From assembly GCA_965153355.1 (NCBI GenBank), contig OZ231126.1:80848001-80912000 (forward strand): a stretch of 64,000 nt of DNA, in the 5' to 3' direction. The translations under genes and the position numbers were made by a program. The notes under the pieces were generated by a model. The model did no database searches and had not been told where the DNA came from. It was given only the letters and a program-made list of their open reading frames with translations. This document shows positions 1 to 11,805 of the stretch, in pieces. Source of the stretch: Flaccisagitta enflata. Its lineage: Eukaryota > Chaetognatha > Sagittoidea > Aphragmophora. How positions within the stretch are numbered: position 1 is the first letter of the stretch; each line of letters opens with the position of its first letter.

Positions 1-20
1 TCACAATAGCGCACCTAAAA
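1..20 (+). mobile_element. 3' tip of a D-type hairpin element
   Basis: The window opens with the tail of an element whose body lies upstream. The strand GCGCACCT followed by TAAAA matches the 3' half of the terminal hairpin seen complete at 11994-12016. Only the closing arm is visible, so the call rests on that similarity. Confidence 0.4.
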
Positions 21-128
21 TGATTTTTAAGCCTAAATTCAGAAAAACCTCACCCTCCTTTTGACAAAGGATGCCTGAGCACTGCATCTACAATTTGACA
101 GTTAGTGCCGTACGGAAGTCAATGGCGA

Positions 129-305
129 GGTCCCCAAGCATGAGAAATTTACCGTTTTGGAAATAAAGACTGATGAAATTGCAAAAAAAAAAAATTCCGA
201 ATTTCAAACAGAAAAACTTAGATTTCTCGGTGACAAAGAATGTCGGAGTTCTGAAAAATTGCATGTTGACAGTTTATGCCGTGACAAAGCTAACGGTATG
301 TCCGT
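129..305. repeat. Direct repeat, copy 1 (partner 703-868)
   Basis: The stretch starting CATGAGAAATTTACCGTTTT recurs almost unchanged at 703-868 in the same orientation, including the following AAATTGCA and TTATGC blocks. A shorter, more diverged version lies at about 58-125. One copy lies outside and one inside the inverted pair at 345-1745, so it was duplicated separately from the fold-back. Confidence 0.75.
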
Positions 306-344
306 GTTCACGTAGAAACGGTCACACACAGAGACCGCAGTTCC

Positions 345-590
345 CAACCCAAAAATCTCAAACTTGCCGTAATCAACGCAGTTGACCATTATGATATTGA
401 TATGAAGAATTAGCACATAAACAGGCACTTGATCCAGATTTTAGGCAACTTTTAAACGACGCCAGGACTGGTTTACAGTTCAGGAAAATCCCACTCGGTG
501 ATTCAAACATTTACGTTGATGTCTTTAACGGTCCCGCTAAACCGTTTGTTCCGCTCAATTTTTGAAGGAAGATATTTGACGTCATTGAAA
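345..590 (+). pseudogene. Ty3/gypsy-type pol fragment (RNase H-integrase linker), left arm
   Basis: Reading + with one frameshift near 400, the translation shows the pattern typical of gypsy polyproteins just before integrase: IDYEEL, then DPDFRQLLNDARTGLQ, a charged PLGDSNIYVDV segment and a FVP motif, then RKIFDVI. In the family RKIFDVI would lead into the zinc-binding start of integrase, but the sequence here turns into AT-rich spacer instead. Frameshift and stop codons show it is dead. The same fragment lies inverted at 1501-1745. Assignment is from remembered family pattern and needs a profile search; flanking reverse transcriptase is not seen. Confidence 0.55.
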
Positions 591-1500
591 ATTTTAGCGA
601 GAAGAAATTTTAGCGAGAAAAAATTTTAATAAGAAAAAATTTTAGCAAGAAACGATTCAAACGAAAAAAATTTAACAAAAAAAAATTTTTGCGAAAAAAT
701 TCCGAGCATGAGAAATTTACCGTTTTGGAAATAAAGACTGATGAAATTGCAAAAATCTGAATTCTCAAATAGAAAACTTAGATTTCTTATAAAAGAATGT
801 CTGGAGTTTTGAAAAATTGCAAGTGTTATGTTTATGCTGCAAGCCAGTTAACGGTGATCTGTGCCTTTACTAGATATATCTACCGTTTCAGCAAAAAAAT
901 TTTATCAAAAAAATTCTAACGACAAAGATTTTAGCGGGAAAAATTTTAATAAAAAAAATTTTAGCGAAAAATTTTAATAAGAAAAAATTTCAGCGAGAAA
1001 AATTTTAGCAAAAACATTTTAACGAGAAAAAATTTTAATGAGAAAAAAATTTAGCAAAAAAAATTTTGCGAAAAAATTTAGTTAAAAATTTAAAGAAGAA
1101 AAATTAGAACATTTTTATAACAAAATTTAATAAAATTTTAACAAGCAAAATAAACATATAAAAAAACTTTAGCAGAAAATGACGCTACTTAGAAAATTTT
1201 TTTTGCTAAAATTTTTTAAATTGACATATTTGCTTGGCAAAATTTTTTTGCTAAAATTTTTTTGCTCAAATGTTTTTTGTTAAATTTTTTTAGCTAAAAT
1301 TTTTAATCAAATTTTTTCTGAAAATTTGGTAAATTTTTTTGTTAAAATTTTTCCTAAAATATTTTCTTATGAAAATTCTGCTGATAAATTTTACCGCTGG
1401 AAATTTCTTGGTCGTTAAAAATTTTTCATTAAAATTTTTTTGCTAAAATTTTTACTAAAATTTTTCATCGCTAAAATTTCTTCTCGCTAAAATTTTCAAC
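590..1500. repeat. AT-rich spacer of self-complementary AAAATTTT units
   Basis: The spacer between the two pol fragments consists of irregular repeats of AAAATTTTAGCGAGAA on the left half and its complement on the right half. The arms of the fold-back therefore continue into the spacer, with the centre near 1150. The direct repeat at 703-868 interrupts the left half. No coding signal is seen. Confidence 0.7.
703..868. repeat. Direct repeat, copy 2 (partner 129-305)
   Basis: Same unit as 129-305, embedded in the AT-rich spacer. It starts with the same CATGAGAAATTTACC block and ends at a TTAACGGT block. Confidence 0.75.
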
Positions 1501-1745
1501 AACGTCAAATATCTTCCTTCAAAAATTGAGCGGAACAAACGGTCTAGCGGGACTGTTTGAGTCATCGACGTAGATGTACGAATCACCGAGTGGGATTTTC
1601 CTGAACTGTAAACCAGTCCTGGCGTCGTTTAAAAGTTGCCTAAAATCTGGATCAAGTGCCTGTTGATGTGCCAATTCTTCATATCAATATCATAATGGTT
1701 AACTGCGTTGATTACGGCTTGAAGTTCGAAAAATTTTGGGTTTAG
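1501..1745 (-). pseudogene. Ty3/gypsy-type pol fragment, right arm (inverted copy)
   Basis: This is the reverse complement of 345-590 with scattered substitutions. On the minus strand it shows NAVNHYDID and, in a second frame, the same TGLQ, PLGDS and IFDV blocks. The frame between the two halves is broken as in the left arm, which suggests the damage predates the inverted duplication. An open frame continues upstream on the minus strand to 1988 but I recognise nothing in it. Confidence 0.55.
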
Positions 1746-2059
1746 AACTTTGCCGGTCTCTGGCGCTGAAACGGTAGATTTCTTGTGGACACGAACTGTT
1801 GAGGACAAGAGACGACTGGCTCTTGGCTCAAATAGGCGGTATGACGGAGATACTGAGAGAAAGGTTCTTAGCTTCCATCCTCCGTCATTTTCTGTCCTAA
1901 CTGTCTCTTCACCTAACGCAGGGATAGACAGACAGAAATATCCAGGAGAGACTCTGAGCAACCGTACACTTAGCGGTCCTCTGAGCAACTCACGATCTGA
2001 GAAATTCCAACCAGAAAGAAGGAGAATGTGGAGGAGGAGGAAGGGGTTATTGATATAAG

Positions 2060-2990
2060 AATAAATAACAAATTCCTCAGTCTCAAGAAATGACCAATCC
2101 TCCCCTCATTCTCGACATTCCCCCTCCCAACATGGAATCTCTCAGATAGACAATCTAGTGATTTATTGCCAAACATCATGAAATACTTAGATCAGAATCA
2201 TGAACAACTTCAAAATTCAGTACTCAACAAGATTCACAATAATGAAATCACCACTTCCCATCGATATGACAATTCCCTCCCAATACCATGTTAACAATGA
2301 CTTACTTTTCATAATCCATATGAAATCAATTAGACACTTAACATGAATAGAACAGAGAAATAAAATCATCAATGGAAATGAATACATCAATACTTCCTCC
2401 TTGAGCCTTCAAGAGAAAAAAATCCCATAACTAGCCGGTAGTAAGCCACTCATACCTTATCTGCCGGGAAAAAAATTTGATGTCATTTGATTAGGCACAC
2501 AGCATACTATTCAACCCACCATTATTGTACAAAGAGTAAAATAAGGAGAAGAATACTTATTGCCCCAATCCTTAGTACCCCATACATAAATGAATTGTTG
2601 CACTCATCACAATACATAATTGGTAGTACTAGAAAAGAAAACTTCCAACATGATAGAACAACAATTTGGATGAGCATATAGTAATTGGTAAACCTACTAT
2701 TACAGCCTCATAATCATGTACAGTTGGAACATTTGCTGAACAACTCACGCAAAAAGTAAAATAAAAGATATGTAACCATTGGTCATTTAATTTAAAGGCC
2801 ACTGTCCAAAAAAATTTTTATATCCAGTCTCAAACTTAAAGACCAGCCAATGCTATATATCAAATTACCGATGCGCCCAAACAAGGCTTACAGTCTCATC
2901 TCCAAAGTCTAGCCCCCTCAATAACCAACTCTAGTTAAGAAAGGATAATCACCAAACTCCTGACATATGAAAAAGACAAAGGACACTAAT
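2060..2990. other. No gene seen
   Basis: AT-rich, mostly unique-looking sequence without a convincing open frame, splice pattern or repeat. An open frame of 64 codons at 2487-2681 has no recognisable features. Confidence 0.6.
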
Positions 2991-2993
2991 CTG

Positions 2994-3365
2994 TTAACTG
3001 TGTATCATACACAGACTCAAACTGTCATCTGACTGCATATCCTAGACCAATCTAGTCTGAAGTCTAACTGCATACCAGTCTGATGTCTAACTGTATATCT
3101 GCATGTCAGTTTGATGTTTAACTGCATTTCTGCATATCAGTCTGATGTTTAACTGCATACTAGTCTGATGTCTAACTGCACATCAGTTTGATGTCTAACT
3201 GCACATTAAAGACTATCTCATTCTGATGTCTAACCGTACATCAAAAGACCATCTCATTCTGATGTCTAACTGTACAACAAAAGACCAACTCAGTCTGTTA
3301 TCAGACTGCATACCCTTGATTAACTCAGTCTGTTAGCTGACTGCATATCATGGACTAACTTAGTC
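2994..3365. repeat. Minisatellite, units of about 26-30 bases
   Basis: Imperfect tandem units built on CAGTCTGATGTCTAACTGCA, about a dozen copies, drifting to CTGTTAGCTGACTGCATA at the right end. Unit length varies through small insertions. Confidence 0.85.
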
Positions 3366-4000
3366 CGTTCTTGCAAAAGAGAGAAAAAAATCAAAAATCA
3401 GCCATTCCCTGAAACTGAAAACCCCAAGGTTTGACTTTTTCTTCTCATCAAGTTTCCAAAATCGGCTCTTGTCGGCCTAAACAAGTGCCACGCAAGGTAA
3501 CAATGATGAGAGGCGCCTCTTGAAAAAGCCACGAAGTTTCATCAAAAACAAAAAATTCAGAGGCTGAGTTTTAATTTTCTTTCTTATCTAAACTTCCTTT
3601 CCCTTTCTTTGTTCTTAGTGTGAAACTTCACATTCTTAAACAATTTCCTAGAAAAGGAAAACATTTCCCTCCATTTTAAGTCAAGTTAAAAACAAACAAG
3701 TAGGAAAACAACCTCACTTCGTCTCTCTGACTTAAAAAAGAAAAAATTTCATGTAACCTTGATCAACCTAAAGTTACACGCAATAAGTCTTACTATCGTC
3801 GTTGAAGTCACCTTGATTAATACATACACCAGCTTGAAACCTCCGCCTAAAAATTCCTCTCACCCAACCAGCAGAGTCACACCGATGAAGTTAAACTTCA
3901 GTCAACTTAATTGTTACCACTCGCATATAAAAAGTTTCACCTTGGTCCAATGAACAACTTTTTCACTCGATCGTCAGAGTCTTTCAGTATTTAGGTCACT
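3366..4000. other. No gene seen
   Basis: Moderately AT-rich unique sequence. The 64-codon open frame at 3759-3953 has no recognisable domain and no codon bias that I can judge. Confidence 0.5.
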
Positions 4001-4179
4001 TGAAAAATTCCCACTTACTCCAAAATGACCAAAACTCAATAGAATCGGCGGTCACATGCCGCGCAAAATCGGCGGCATCGGCGACTTGCATTCCCACATC
4101 GGTGATGTTTGAAAGTCTCAAATCAGCGGAGAATATGACCACTACCAACCGGCATTCCAATCCGAGTCTGATCGGTGAC

Positions 4180-5420
4180 AGCGGCGGAGACGGCGGTGAT
4201 GGTGACAGCGGCGGTGGTGGTGGTGACGGCGATGGTGACGGCGCTGGTGACGGCGCTGGTGACAGACGGCATTGTCACGCCCTCCATCTAAGTCCCATCA
4301 GTAACAAATTCCTACTTCATCACAATGACGTAGACGAGAGTAGCGACTGTGGTGTTGATGGCGGCAGTGGTGGCGGCGGTGATAGCGGCGGTGTTGACGG
4401 TGGTGAATACCCGATTTGGCGTTACAGTCCCACGCAGTACCGCTGATATCACCCGCCCTTTTCTCACGCCATGATGACAACGACGGCGATAACGAAGACA
4501 ATACTGACGACGATAACGACGATGGCAGTAGCGACTCACACTGCCATTTTCGCTCACCTTGAAAACAACGATGACGATGACGTTAGTGGTAAAAATGAGT
4601 GTATTTCACTCCCTTGAGATACCCTAACACCTCTCCCATCTCCAAGTTGAGGAACAGGAGACGATGGCATCCAAATCCAACTCTCCTCGCCCGACGATGA
4701 CGACGATGACGTCGATGTCGAAGATGACGACGATGACGTCGATGTCGACGATGACGACGATGATGACGACGTCGATGACGAGGATGATGCCATTGGTAGG
4801 AAACAGTCGCACACCACAAGAACGAATTCGATGGTTGCAAAAAGGAGACAAGAGTGACGGCGTCGGTGGTGACGGCGGTGGTAAACACCACCACCACTCC
4901 TTCCTACTTCTGTTGGTGACGACGACGATGACGACGCAACCCTGACTTGAAAGCGACGACCTAGACGCACTCCTTGAATCCAAGAGAAGAAGGAGGAAAA
5001 AGCGTCTATCCTCAACGTCGGCGGTGATGACGGTGGCGGTGGTGATGACGACGGCGGCGGTGACGAGGGCAACCATGGCCACAGCGGCAACCACGGCCAC
5101 AACGGCAACCACGACGTTGAAATACATTTCTTCTCATTCTGATGACGACGGCGGTGACGGCAGCGACTCTAACCGCCATTCTTACCCACCTCTGCAACAA
5201 CGACGGCAGCGGTGACGGCGGTGGCGGTAGCAACTCTCACCGTCATTTTCACACGCCGCAGCAACAACGATGACAGCGGTGACGGTGGTAACTCAACCCG
5301 CCATTTTCACCCGCCTGAGCAATGAAGATGATGACAATGGCGGTGGCGACTCTCACCGCCATTTCCATTCGCCTTGGCAATGGTGACTGCAACAACGGCA
5401 AGGTCGATGACGTTGCTGAC
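4180..5420. repeat. GAC/GGT/GAT trinucleotide-rich low-complexity tract
   Basis: Three blocks (about 4180-4420, 4560-4790, 5010-5410) are made of GAC, GGC, GGT and GAT triplets, with longer imperfect repeats such as GGCGGTGACGGC and CACCGTCATTTTCACACG. Open frames exist on both strands in several frames at once, giving Ser-, His/Arg- or Asp/Gly-rich translations. That is the expected by-product of triplet repeats, so I call no gene. Confidence 0.7.
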
Positions 5421-5506
5421 TTGATCTGGCATCTATGAAGTGGATTACTGGCAGACAATCCAGGCCGGACTTGCTTCCGCACTTCATGATCTGACTACGC
5501 TCATCT

Positions 5507-5600
5507 CACCTCAACTTACATCTCACCTCACCTTACATCCCACCTCACCTTACATCTCACCTCACCTTACATCTCATCTCACTTTACATCCCATCTCACT
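5507..5600. repeat. Short minisatellite TCACCTCACCTTACATC
   Basis: About five units of 17-18 bases run directly into the GA array that follows. Confidence 0.8.
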
Positions 5601-5601
5601 G

Positions 5602-5605
<4 letters not shown>

Positions 5606-5694
<89 letters not shown>
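5606..5694. repeat. (GA)n microsatellite
   Basis: About 44 uninterrupted GA units. Confidence 0.95.
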
Positions 5695-5698
<4 letters not shown>

Positions 5699-6640
5699 TG
5701 GAAAAAAAAAAGGAAAGAAAGGGGGAGAATGACTCACTGTCCATTCCCACTCCAGCCACGCCATCTCTAGAACACGACCGGACCCTTTCCATTATCTCTT
5801 TTTTTTTTTATATTTATTTCTCTTAATTCTTTTCAACTTTCATTTATTTCTCTCTGTTTATTTGAATTTCGTGTACTTCTCTCAAAAAAAAACCCAATGA
5901 CAGTGCCTCATTTATGATTCCTCTCTCTTTTCAACTACCTTTTCACACTCATTCACACCAAACTGTACATCATCTACAGCCAAATCATCGCTATCTGACA
6001 ATATAATGGCGACTGATGTACACAGATGCAGAAACAGTCACAAAAGACAAGAAAGAAATCAACTTCAAGGGGCACATCTGTCACTAATTGTGACGGATAA
6101 CCGCTAACAGTCCTCACAACTAGGCCAAAATTTCTCAACCTACCGGTTGATGGGCCTGACACTCATCATTACTGACAATCAAACGCATGTGAACAAAATA
6201 TTCCGTGTGCAAACATGAAAAAAAAAACCCAGTTCCTTCTTTTTTTAGATGAAAAAAAAACATGCGTGTTCTTGAGTTGTCAATGATGAGGCACAAAAGA
6301 TGAAAAAATATCATCCTTGTTTTTTGGGTTTTTTTTTTTGTTGGTTTTTTTTATCGACGAAAAAATGAGGCAGGAGGAAAAAAATTTCCGGACATTTTTC
6401 TTTATGTTTTCCTTAATTCTTTCATTCGTCTTTTTCTTTCATGAGTCATTCGTGTACAATCGCTGAGCAAAATATCCAGACAAGGAGTAAACACATAAAA
6501 TGGTAGCACAATTTTCCTTGGGTTCATCTCCTTCTTCCTTTACCCATTAACACACCACGAATAGACCAATTGTTTTGTTTCCTCTTTTTTTTTCTTCTTT
6601 TTTTTACAGACGAGGGAAAAAAAAAGAGAAAAAAATCGTC
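5695..6640. other. No gene seen; homopolymer-rich
   Basis: Contains many A and T runs of 8-10 bases and no supported gene. Confidence 0.55.
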
Positions 6641-6644
6641 TTCA

Positions 6645-6700
6645 ATGAATGAATGAATGAATGAATGAATGAATGAATGAACAAATGAATGAATGAGCGA
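6645..6700. repeat. (ATGA)n microsatellite
   Basis: About 12 tetranucleotide units with a few substitutions at the right end. Confidence 0.9.
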
Positions 6701-6810
6701 ATGGATATATAAAAAGAAATGAAATATGTTAAGATCGCGAGCAATCATTCCAAACGACTTGTTTTTGAGAACGGAAATATAAAAACTAGGAAAGAATCTT
6801 TGGTTGACTT

Positions 6811-6811
6811 C

Positions 6812-6866
<55 letters not shown>

Positions 6867-6935
6867 GACTCTCTTTCTGTCTGTCTGTCTGTCTGACTCT
6901 CTGTCTGTCTGACTCTCTGTCTCTCTGACTCTCTG

Positions 6936-7005
<70 letters not shown>
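6811..7005. repeat. Compound (CTGT)n-(CT)n microsatellite
   Basis: Starts as CTGT units, passes through a mixed zone of CTGT with CTCT, and ends as pure CT. The gradient suggests one motif was derived from the other by point change and spread. Confidence 0.95.
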
Positions 7006-7007
<2 letters not shown>

Positions 7008-7204
7008 CCTGTGCCAATCCTGGATTAACTTCGATTCTCATTATTGGGGAAGAACGCGCACAGGTGAGTTGAGATCCGTTTGTTTTCCAAAAAAATCAAA
7101 TCCATATCGCCCTTATGAATTTATTGGATTGCGCTGTATATCTTCTTTTACTTACATAAAATGGTTTTTTTTCCAAAAAAAAGTCGCGACTCATGAACGA
7201 TCAA

Positions 7205-7276
7205 CCATAGAACCTAGAAGTGTTATGTTAAATAGCGATTTTCGTAAATGGATACATTCGAGATTCCACACAGTGT
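7205..7276. repeat. Empty-site paralogue of the 9.8 kb transposon insertion
   Basis: Read in reverse, this segment matches the flanks of the element at 9805-10238: CGCTATTTAACA, then TAACAC. The TA at 7224-7225 is the uninterrupted target. Confidence 0.75.
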
Positions 7277-7329
7277 GGATTAGCAGAGGGGGTGGGATAT
7301 CGGTATTGGGATCTTTTTGATTGATCGCA

Positions 7330-8280
7330 ATGCCCCCCACCGCTTTTGGTAATCTTCCCCCGCCGACTGTCCCTGTTGTAATATTGGGCCCTTTGGCCTT
7401 CCCCCTGGGCATTTTTGCCCCTTGTGCCTTGTGGCTTTTTGGCTTTGCCCTTTTTGGTTCTTTTTTGTTGTGTTGGGCCCTTTGGGCTCTTTTTGGGTCC
7501 CTCTGGCCCTCCCTGGGCGTCTCTGCCTTTTGTGCCTTGTGGTTTTGCTTGCCCTGCCTTTTTTGGCCTTTTTTGTTGCGGTGGGGTTTTGTGGGCTCTC
7601 CCTGGGGCCCTTTGGTCCTCCCCTGGGCGTCTTTGCCCCTTTGTGCCTTTTGGCTGTGTTGGCGCTGCCCCCTTTGGGTCTTTTTGTTGTGTTGGGGCCC
7701 TTTGGGCTCTCCCTGGGGCCTTTTGGCCCCCCTCTGGGCATCTTTGCCCCTTGTGCCTTGTGGCTCTGGTTGTCCCGCCCTCTTGGGTCTTTTTGGTCTT
7801 TTTGTGTTGCCATTGGGTCCTTCTTTTGGGCTCCTTGGCTCTGTGCTCTGCTTTCTCCTGTGCCGTTTGGCTCTGCTATTTTTGGGCTCTTTGCCCTTCC
7901 GATTTGTGGCCTTTTGGCCGCCTGTTTTTGTGTGCTTGTGATATGGGGGCTCGCTTTTGGGCCTTCTGTGCCTTTGCTCTCTCTTTTCTCTTTTGCCTCG
8001 GTCCGTCTCTGTGCCTGCTCTTGCTTGACTGTAGGGGGGCCTTTGCTTGTGCGGGGCCCCTTGCTGGTGTGGCTGCGGGTTTGAAATGAGGGCTTTGTTG
8101 CCTCCTGGTGTGCTTTGTGCCCCTTCTGGGTTTTTTTATTATGGCCCGGCCCCTGCAATGCGCGGGGCCCCTGGGTGTCTTGGACTGGGTCACAATGTGG
8201 CCCTGCTGGTTTTGTGGCTTCGGGGCCGTTTTGCCCCCCTGTGTTTGGGCCTTTTGGCGCCTGGCTGTTGGGGGTTGACA
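7330..8280. repeat. GC-rich minisatellite, unit about 106-112 bases
   Basis: A landmark GGGC(A/G)T then TTTGCC then TTGTGCCTTGTGG recurs at about 7407, 7513, 7625 and 7736. The rest is a looser patchwork of GGGCCCTTTGG and CCCTGGG blocks. The plus strand is strongly T- and G-rich with almost no TA dinucleotides. This keeps three plus-strand frames and one minus-strand frame (333 codons, 7280-8281, Lys/Gly/Pro-rich) open. One repeat interval is not a multiple of three, so successive units fall in different frames of the minus-strand frame. That argues against a protein. Confidence 0.75.
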
Positions 8281-8316
8281 TGACTGCCGCCGTGGCTCCT
8301 TTCCTTACATTATTTT

Positions 8317-8484
8317 TACCTATTAAATCTCCACCTTTGTCTACCGACAGAGATACGGGGATGCATATGATCTGGCTACCTATGGTTACTATCCAGCACT
8401 TTTATCTATTAAATCTCCACCTCTGTCTACCGACAAAGATACGGGGATACATATGATCTCGCTACCCATGATTAATATCCAGCA
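8317..8484. repeat. Two tandem 84-base units
   Basis: The block ATTAAATCTCCACCT to ATCCAGCA occurs twice in a row with about ten differences. Confidence 0.85.
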
Positions 8485-8559
8485 TAACTTCTCTCTTGTG
8501 TTGCCTTCTAGATTTTATATTTTACCGGGTTTTTGCTTTCCAGTTATTTTCTTATTTTT

Positions 8560-9210
8560 GCCTTGTTGCCTATTTAAATGACTCACTGACAACGGACTGA
8601 CCTAGCTATTTATTCTTACATTCCTTGGTTTGTTATTTGGATGACTCACTGACAACTGACGACTTTTCTATTTATTCCCGCGTGTTTTTTCCAGTTTCAA
8701 GGGCCTGGACCCATTATGGTTGATTCCTTAAGTGGACGAATTTAGACTAGATAATTATTTTCGGTTTGCGTTCTATTTAAATGACCCAGTACCAACTGAC
8801 GGACTGTACTATTTATTCACTCCTGCACTGGAGGTTGATACCTTAACTGGACGAATTTAGAATAGCTATTTATTCTCGCTTCGTTGATATTCAAATGACT
8901 CACTACTGACTGACTGACCAAACTATTTATTTCCGCGTCTGTTTCGACTTCTAGTCATCTAATTATTGCCTCCACCAGAATTTAGATTAGTTATTTATTC
9001 TCGCATCGTTGACTTTTTAAATGACTCACTACTGACTGACTGACGATACTATTTATTTCCGAGTCCTTTTTAACTTATAGTCTTTTGATTGCTGCCTCCA
9101 CCAGAATTTAGAATAGCTATTTATTCTCATTTCGTTGATTTTTTTAAATAACCCACTACACACTGACTGACGAAACCATTTATTTCCGTCCTGTTCTTAA
9201 TCTCTAGACA
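8560..9210. repeat. Tandem repeat, unit about 60-125 bases
   Basis: The landmark AAATGACTCACTACTGACTG recurs at about 8575, 8640, 8778, 8895, 9018 and 9145, each followed by CTATTTATTTCCG and later CAGAATTTAGA. Later units are the most regular. Confidence 0.8.
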
Positions 9211-9301
9211 TTGAAATGTTTACCTCAGAAAATTTTTGGTGCTAAATGCGTCTCCAACACAAGAGAGAAGTGGTACCTTTCTACTCCGTCGGAAATAAAA
9301 A

Positions 9302-9479
<178 letters not shown>

Positions 9480-9718
9480 CCTTTTACCTAGATAGCCCTC
9501 GACCTAACTGAGTCTCTTTTGCGGAGGGTTGCCACACATTCCAATGGGAGCTCAGCAGTCAGGAATAAAAACGCATTTTAATAATGAAAGAAGTAGTTCG
9601 AACCATATCATAAATTATCATCCTGATTGTCAGTAGTATATAGATATTTGATTCTCAAGAAAAAAGACATTGATACTAAATGCATAAAACGACACATGCC
9701 ATTCTTCTTCTATTTCAG

Positions 9719-9746
9719 AAAAAAAAAAAAAAAAAAAAAAAAAAAA
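9719..9746. repeat. Poly(A) run of 28 bases
   Basis: Pure A run just left of the duplicated flank of the 9.8 kb element. It may be a retroposed tail, but no body is recognisable to its left. Confidence 0.8.
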
Positions 9747-9804
9747 TTCGAGATTCCATTACATTCCCGAATGTATCCATTTACGAAAATCGCTATTTAA
9801 CATA

Positions 9805-10238
9805 CACGCTGTATTTTGTCTAAGAACACTGTTTATAAGAACATCAGCCTCAGATTTGGCAAAAAAATAAGAACATCCTAAGAACATGCTCAGGCTCAGA
9901 TTTTGGCATAAATATATTCTTAAGTACGCTTTGACATGATTTTCATGGAAACTTTGAAAAAAAGTTGTACAGAATCCTCCAACCCAAAAAATTTAACCAG
10001 TTACTTTTATCATTTACAATTTTTCTATTTCATGATTTACAAAAACAAAATTTTGTATGGACTGAGAATAAAACATACCTATTTTTCGGAGTATGAATAG
10101 CTAGTAACTATGTTAATGAATCTTCAATGCTACAAAAATAAGAACAGGTTAAGAACGTTTGAGCCTGAAAATTGGCTAAAAAATAAGAACGCTGAGCCTC
10201 ACTTAAAAAAACTGTGTTCTTATAAAAAATACGGCGTG
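9805..10238. mobile_element. TA-target inverted-repeat element (MITE), 434 bases
   Basis: Ends are CACGCTGTATTTT and, inverted, CACGCCGTATTTT, flanked on both sides by TA (9803-9804, 10239-10240). The segment at 7205-7276 carries the same flanks joined through a single TA, so boundaries and target duplication are well supported. Inside are repeated AAGAACAT and CAGCCTCAGATTTGGC motifs in inverted orientation. The same motifs occur in the element at 44162-44578. A TA duplication fits the Tc1/mariner group and relatives. No transposase is present. Confidence 0.8.
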
Positions 10239-10439
10239 TAACACTAGGGTGAAGGGATGGCTTTTTTGGCTATCTGAGCGTCCTTTTAGTCGTAGAGGTT
10301 ATTTACAATTTTGTCTAACTCTCTTTGACTAATAAATGTCGTTATTCATTCATTCATAGAACCTAGAATTCCAGAACATTCATGTATCAGCGAAATTCAA
10401 TGATCATTTGTCAACTTGGAATCATTTCGAATCAAAGTG

Positions 10440-10700
10440 AAAACTTAAATGTTTGAAGTGCAAAATAAAAAAATGAAGAATAGGAAATAATAAAACAAGA
10501 TAAAAGAAAATGAATTATGAAAAAAATCAAAAGTGAAGAATGAAAAGTGAAAGATGAAAAATGAAAATTGAACATTAAAAATAAAAAGTGAAAAAGAAAT
10601 AAAAAAAGAGGGAAGAAGTAAAAGTGAAAAATGAAAAGGTGAAAAAAATATTAAAAATGAAAAAAAAAAATGAAAGATAAAAATTTCAAAAATAATCTTC
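10440..10700. repeat. A-rich tandem tract, GAAAAATGAAAAGT-like
   Basis: Irregular 7-14 base units of A runs punctuated by TG and GTG. No gene. Confidence 0.75.
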
Positions 10701-10955
10701 AGTTCCAAGGATCAAAAGAAATCGGTCATGAATGTTAAAGAAAAAGTCAAAAAGATATATGATAATGAAAGAAAAATGGGCAAGCCCGCAAGGCCTTAAT
10801 GGTGAAATGTATTTTTCATCGATCATCTATGATTAACGATGATCGCGAAATCAACTGTGCCATTGGATCAATGGCAGATCAGATTGACGAAGAGCCAACT
10901 CAATTTGTGACAGGGATTCTCTATCATCGATCGATCGCTGAGGATAGTTTTAGCT

Positions 10956-11200
10956 TTTTAAGTCGCTGCCTAAGCGACTCTATAAGAGGGTGTGTCCCTG
11001 GGTCTGTCTGAATGTCTGTCTGTCCGTCACGCGAAAATTTTGATGACGCGAAATCGACTGAAAAACGGATTTCTGACCATCACAGCTCCTGCCTGGCGTC
11101 AATACAGCCCCCGCCCACTCATATACTGCCCCTGCCCACTCGCATTACTGCCCCTGCCCACCAGCAGTGACTACAGATTGGCCGTGTATCCGGCCTTGTT
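10956..11200 (-). mobile_element. A-type hairpin element, inverted
   Basis: Read on the minus strand it starts GGCCGGATACACGGCC, itself a 5 bp hairpin. It then has three GTGGGCAGGGGC blocks and a run of GGAC/GACA tetranucleotides, and ends in AGTCGC/GCGACT (10961-10966 and 10974-10979) before TAAAA-like sequence. The middle has a local triplication of the GGGCAGG block. No coding capacity. Confidence 0.7.
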
Positions 11201-11394
11201 CTCCTTTCCAATGCAAAAAAAAAAAAGTGAATAAGATACAGTTGCGAATCCTTCTAACAAACTCTAAGGGACCAACAAAATATTTTGTTACAGACAGTTT
11301 TCTTCATAGCCAACATTCTTTAAAGGGACTTGATTTTCATTTCTTATTCTGTTACAAGCGCTTCCATTAAAACATTTTTTGAAAGTATATCTTT

Positions 11395-11600
11395 AATGTC
11401 AAGTTCTTTTCTTCCTTTCTTCCATTATTCCTTTCTTTCTTTCTTCCGTTATTCCTTTCTTTCTTTCTTCCGTTATTCCTTTCTTCCGTTATTCCATTAT
11501 TCCGTTATTCCGTTATTCCTTTCTTCCTATCTTCCTATCTTCCTATCTTCCTTTCTTCCGTTATTCCTTTCTTCCTTTCTTCCTATCTTCCTCTCTTCCA
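11395..11600. repeat. Pyrimidine-rich TTCCTTTC / TTCCGTTA repeat
   Basis: Units of 9-20 bases of TTCCTTTCTTCCGTTATTCC, irregularly ordered. Confidence 0.85.
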
Positions 11601-11705
11601 GCTCTATTAGACCTATCCCCGGCCCTATCAGACCTATCCGACCTATCACCAGACTTATCCGACCTATCACCAGACTTATCCGACCTATCACCAGCTCTAT
11701 CTGAC
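11601..11705. repeat. Minisatellite CCGACCTATCACCAGACTTAT
   Basis: Three clean 21-base units preceded by two diverged ones. Confidence 0.8.
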
Positions 11706-11805
11706 CTAACCGTCGCTGATTATTTCAATGAATGAAATGAGAGTATCATCAGTGATAAACAAAATGAATTTTTTTTCAAACATTTTTGGCTGTTATTCAT
11801 TCGAG

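Noticed and set aside
4000-5127. Several 90-184 codon frames on both strands
   Set aside because: Triplet-rich DNA without a recognisable domain; overlapping frames on both strands.
7280-8281. 333-codon minus-strand frame, Lys/Gly/Pro-rich
   Set aside because: Three plus-strand frames are open too; repeat spacing is not a multiple of three throughout, so successive units encode different peptides.
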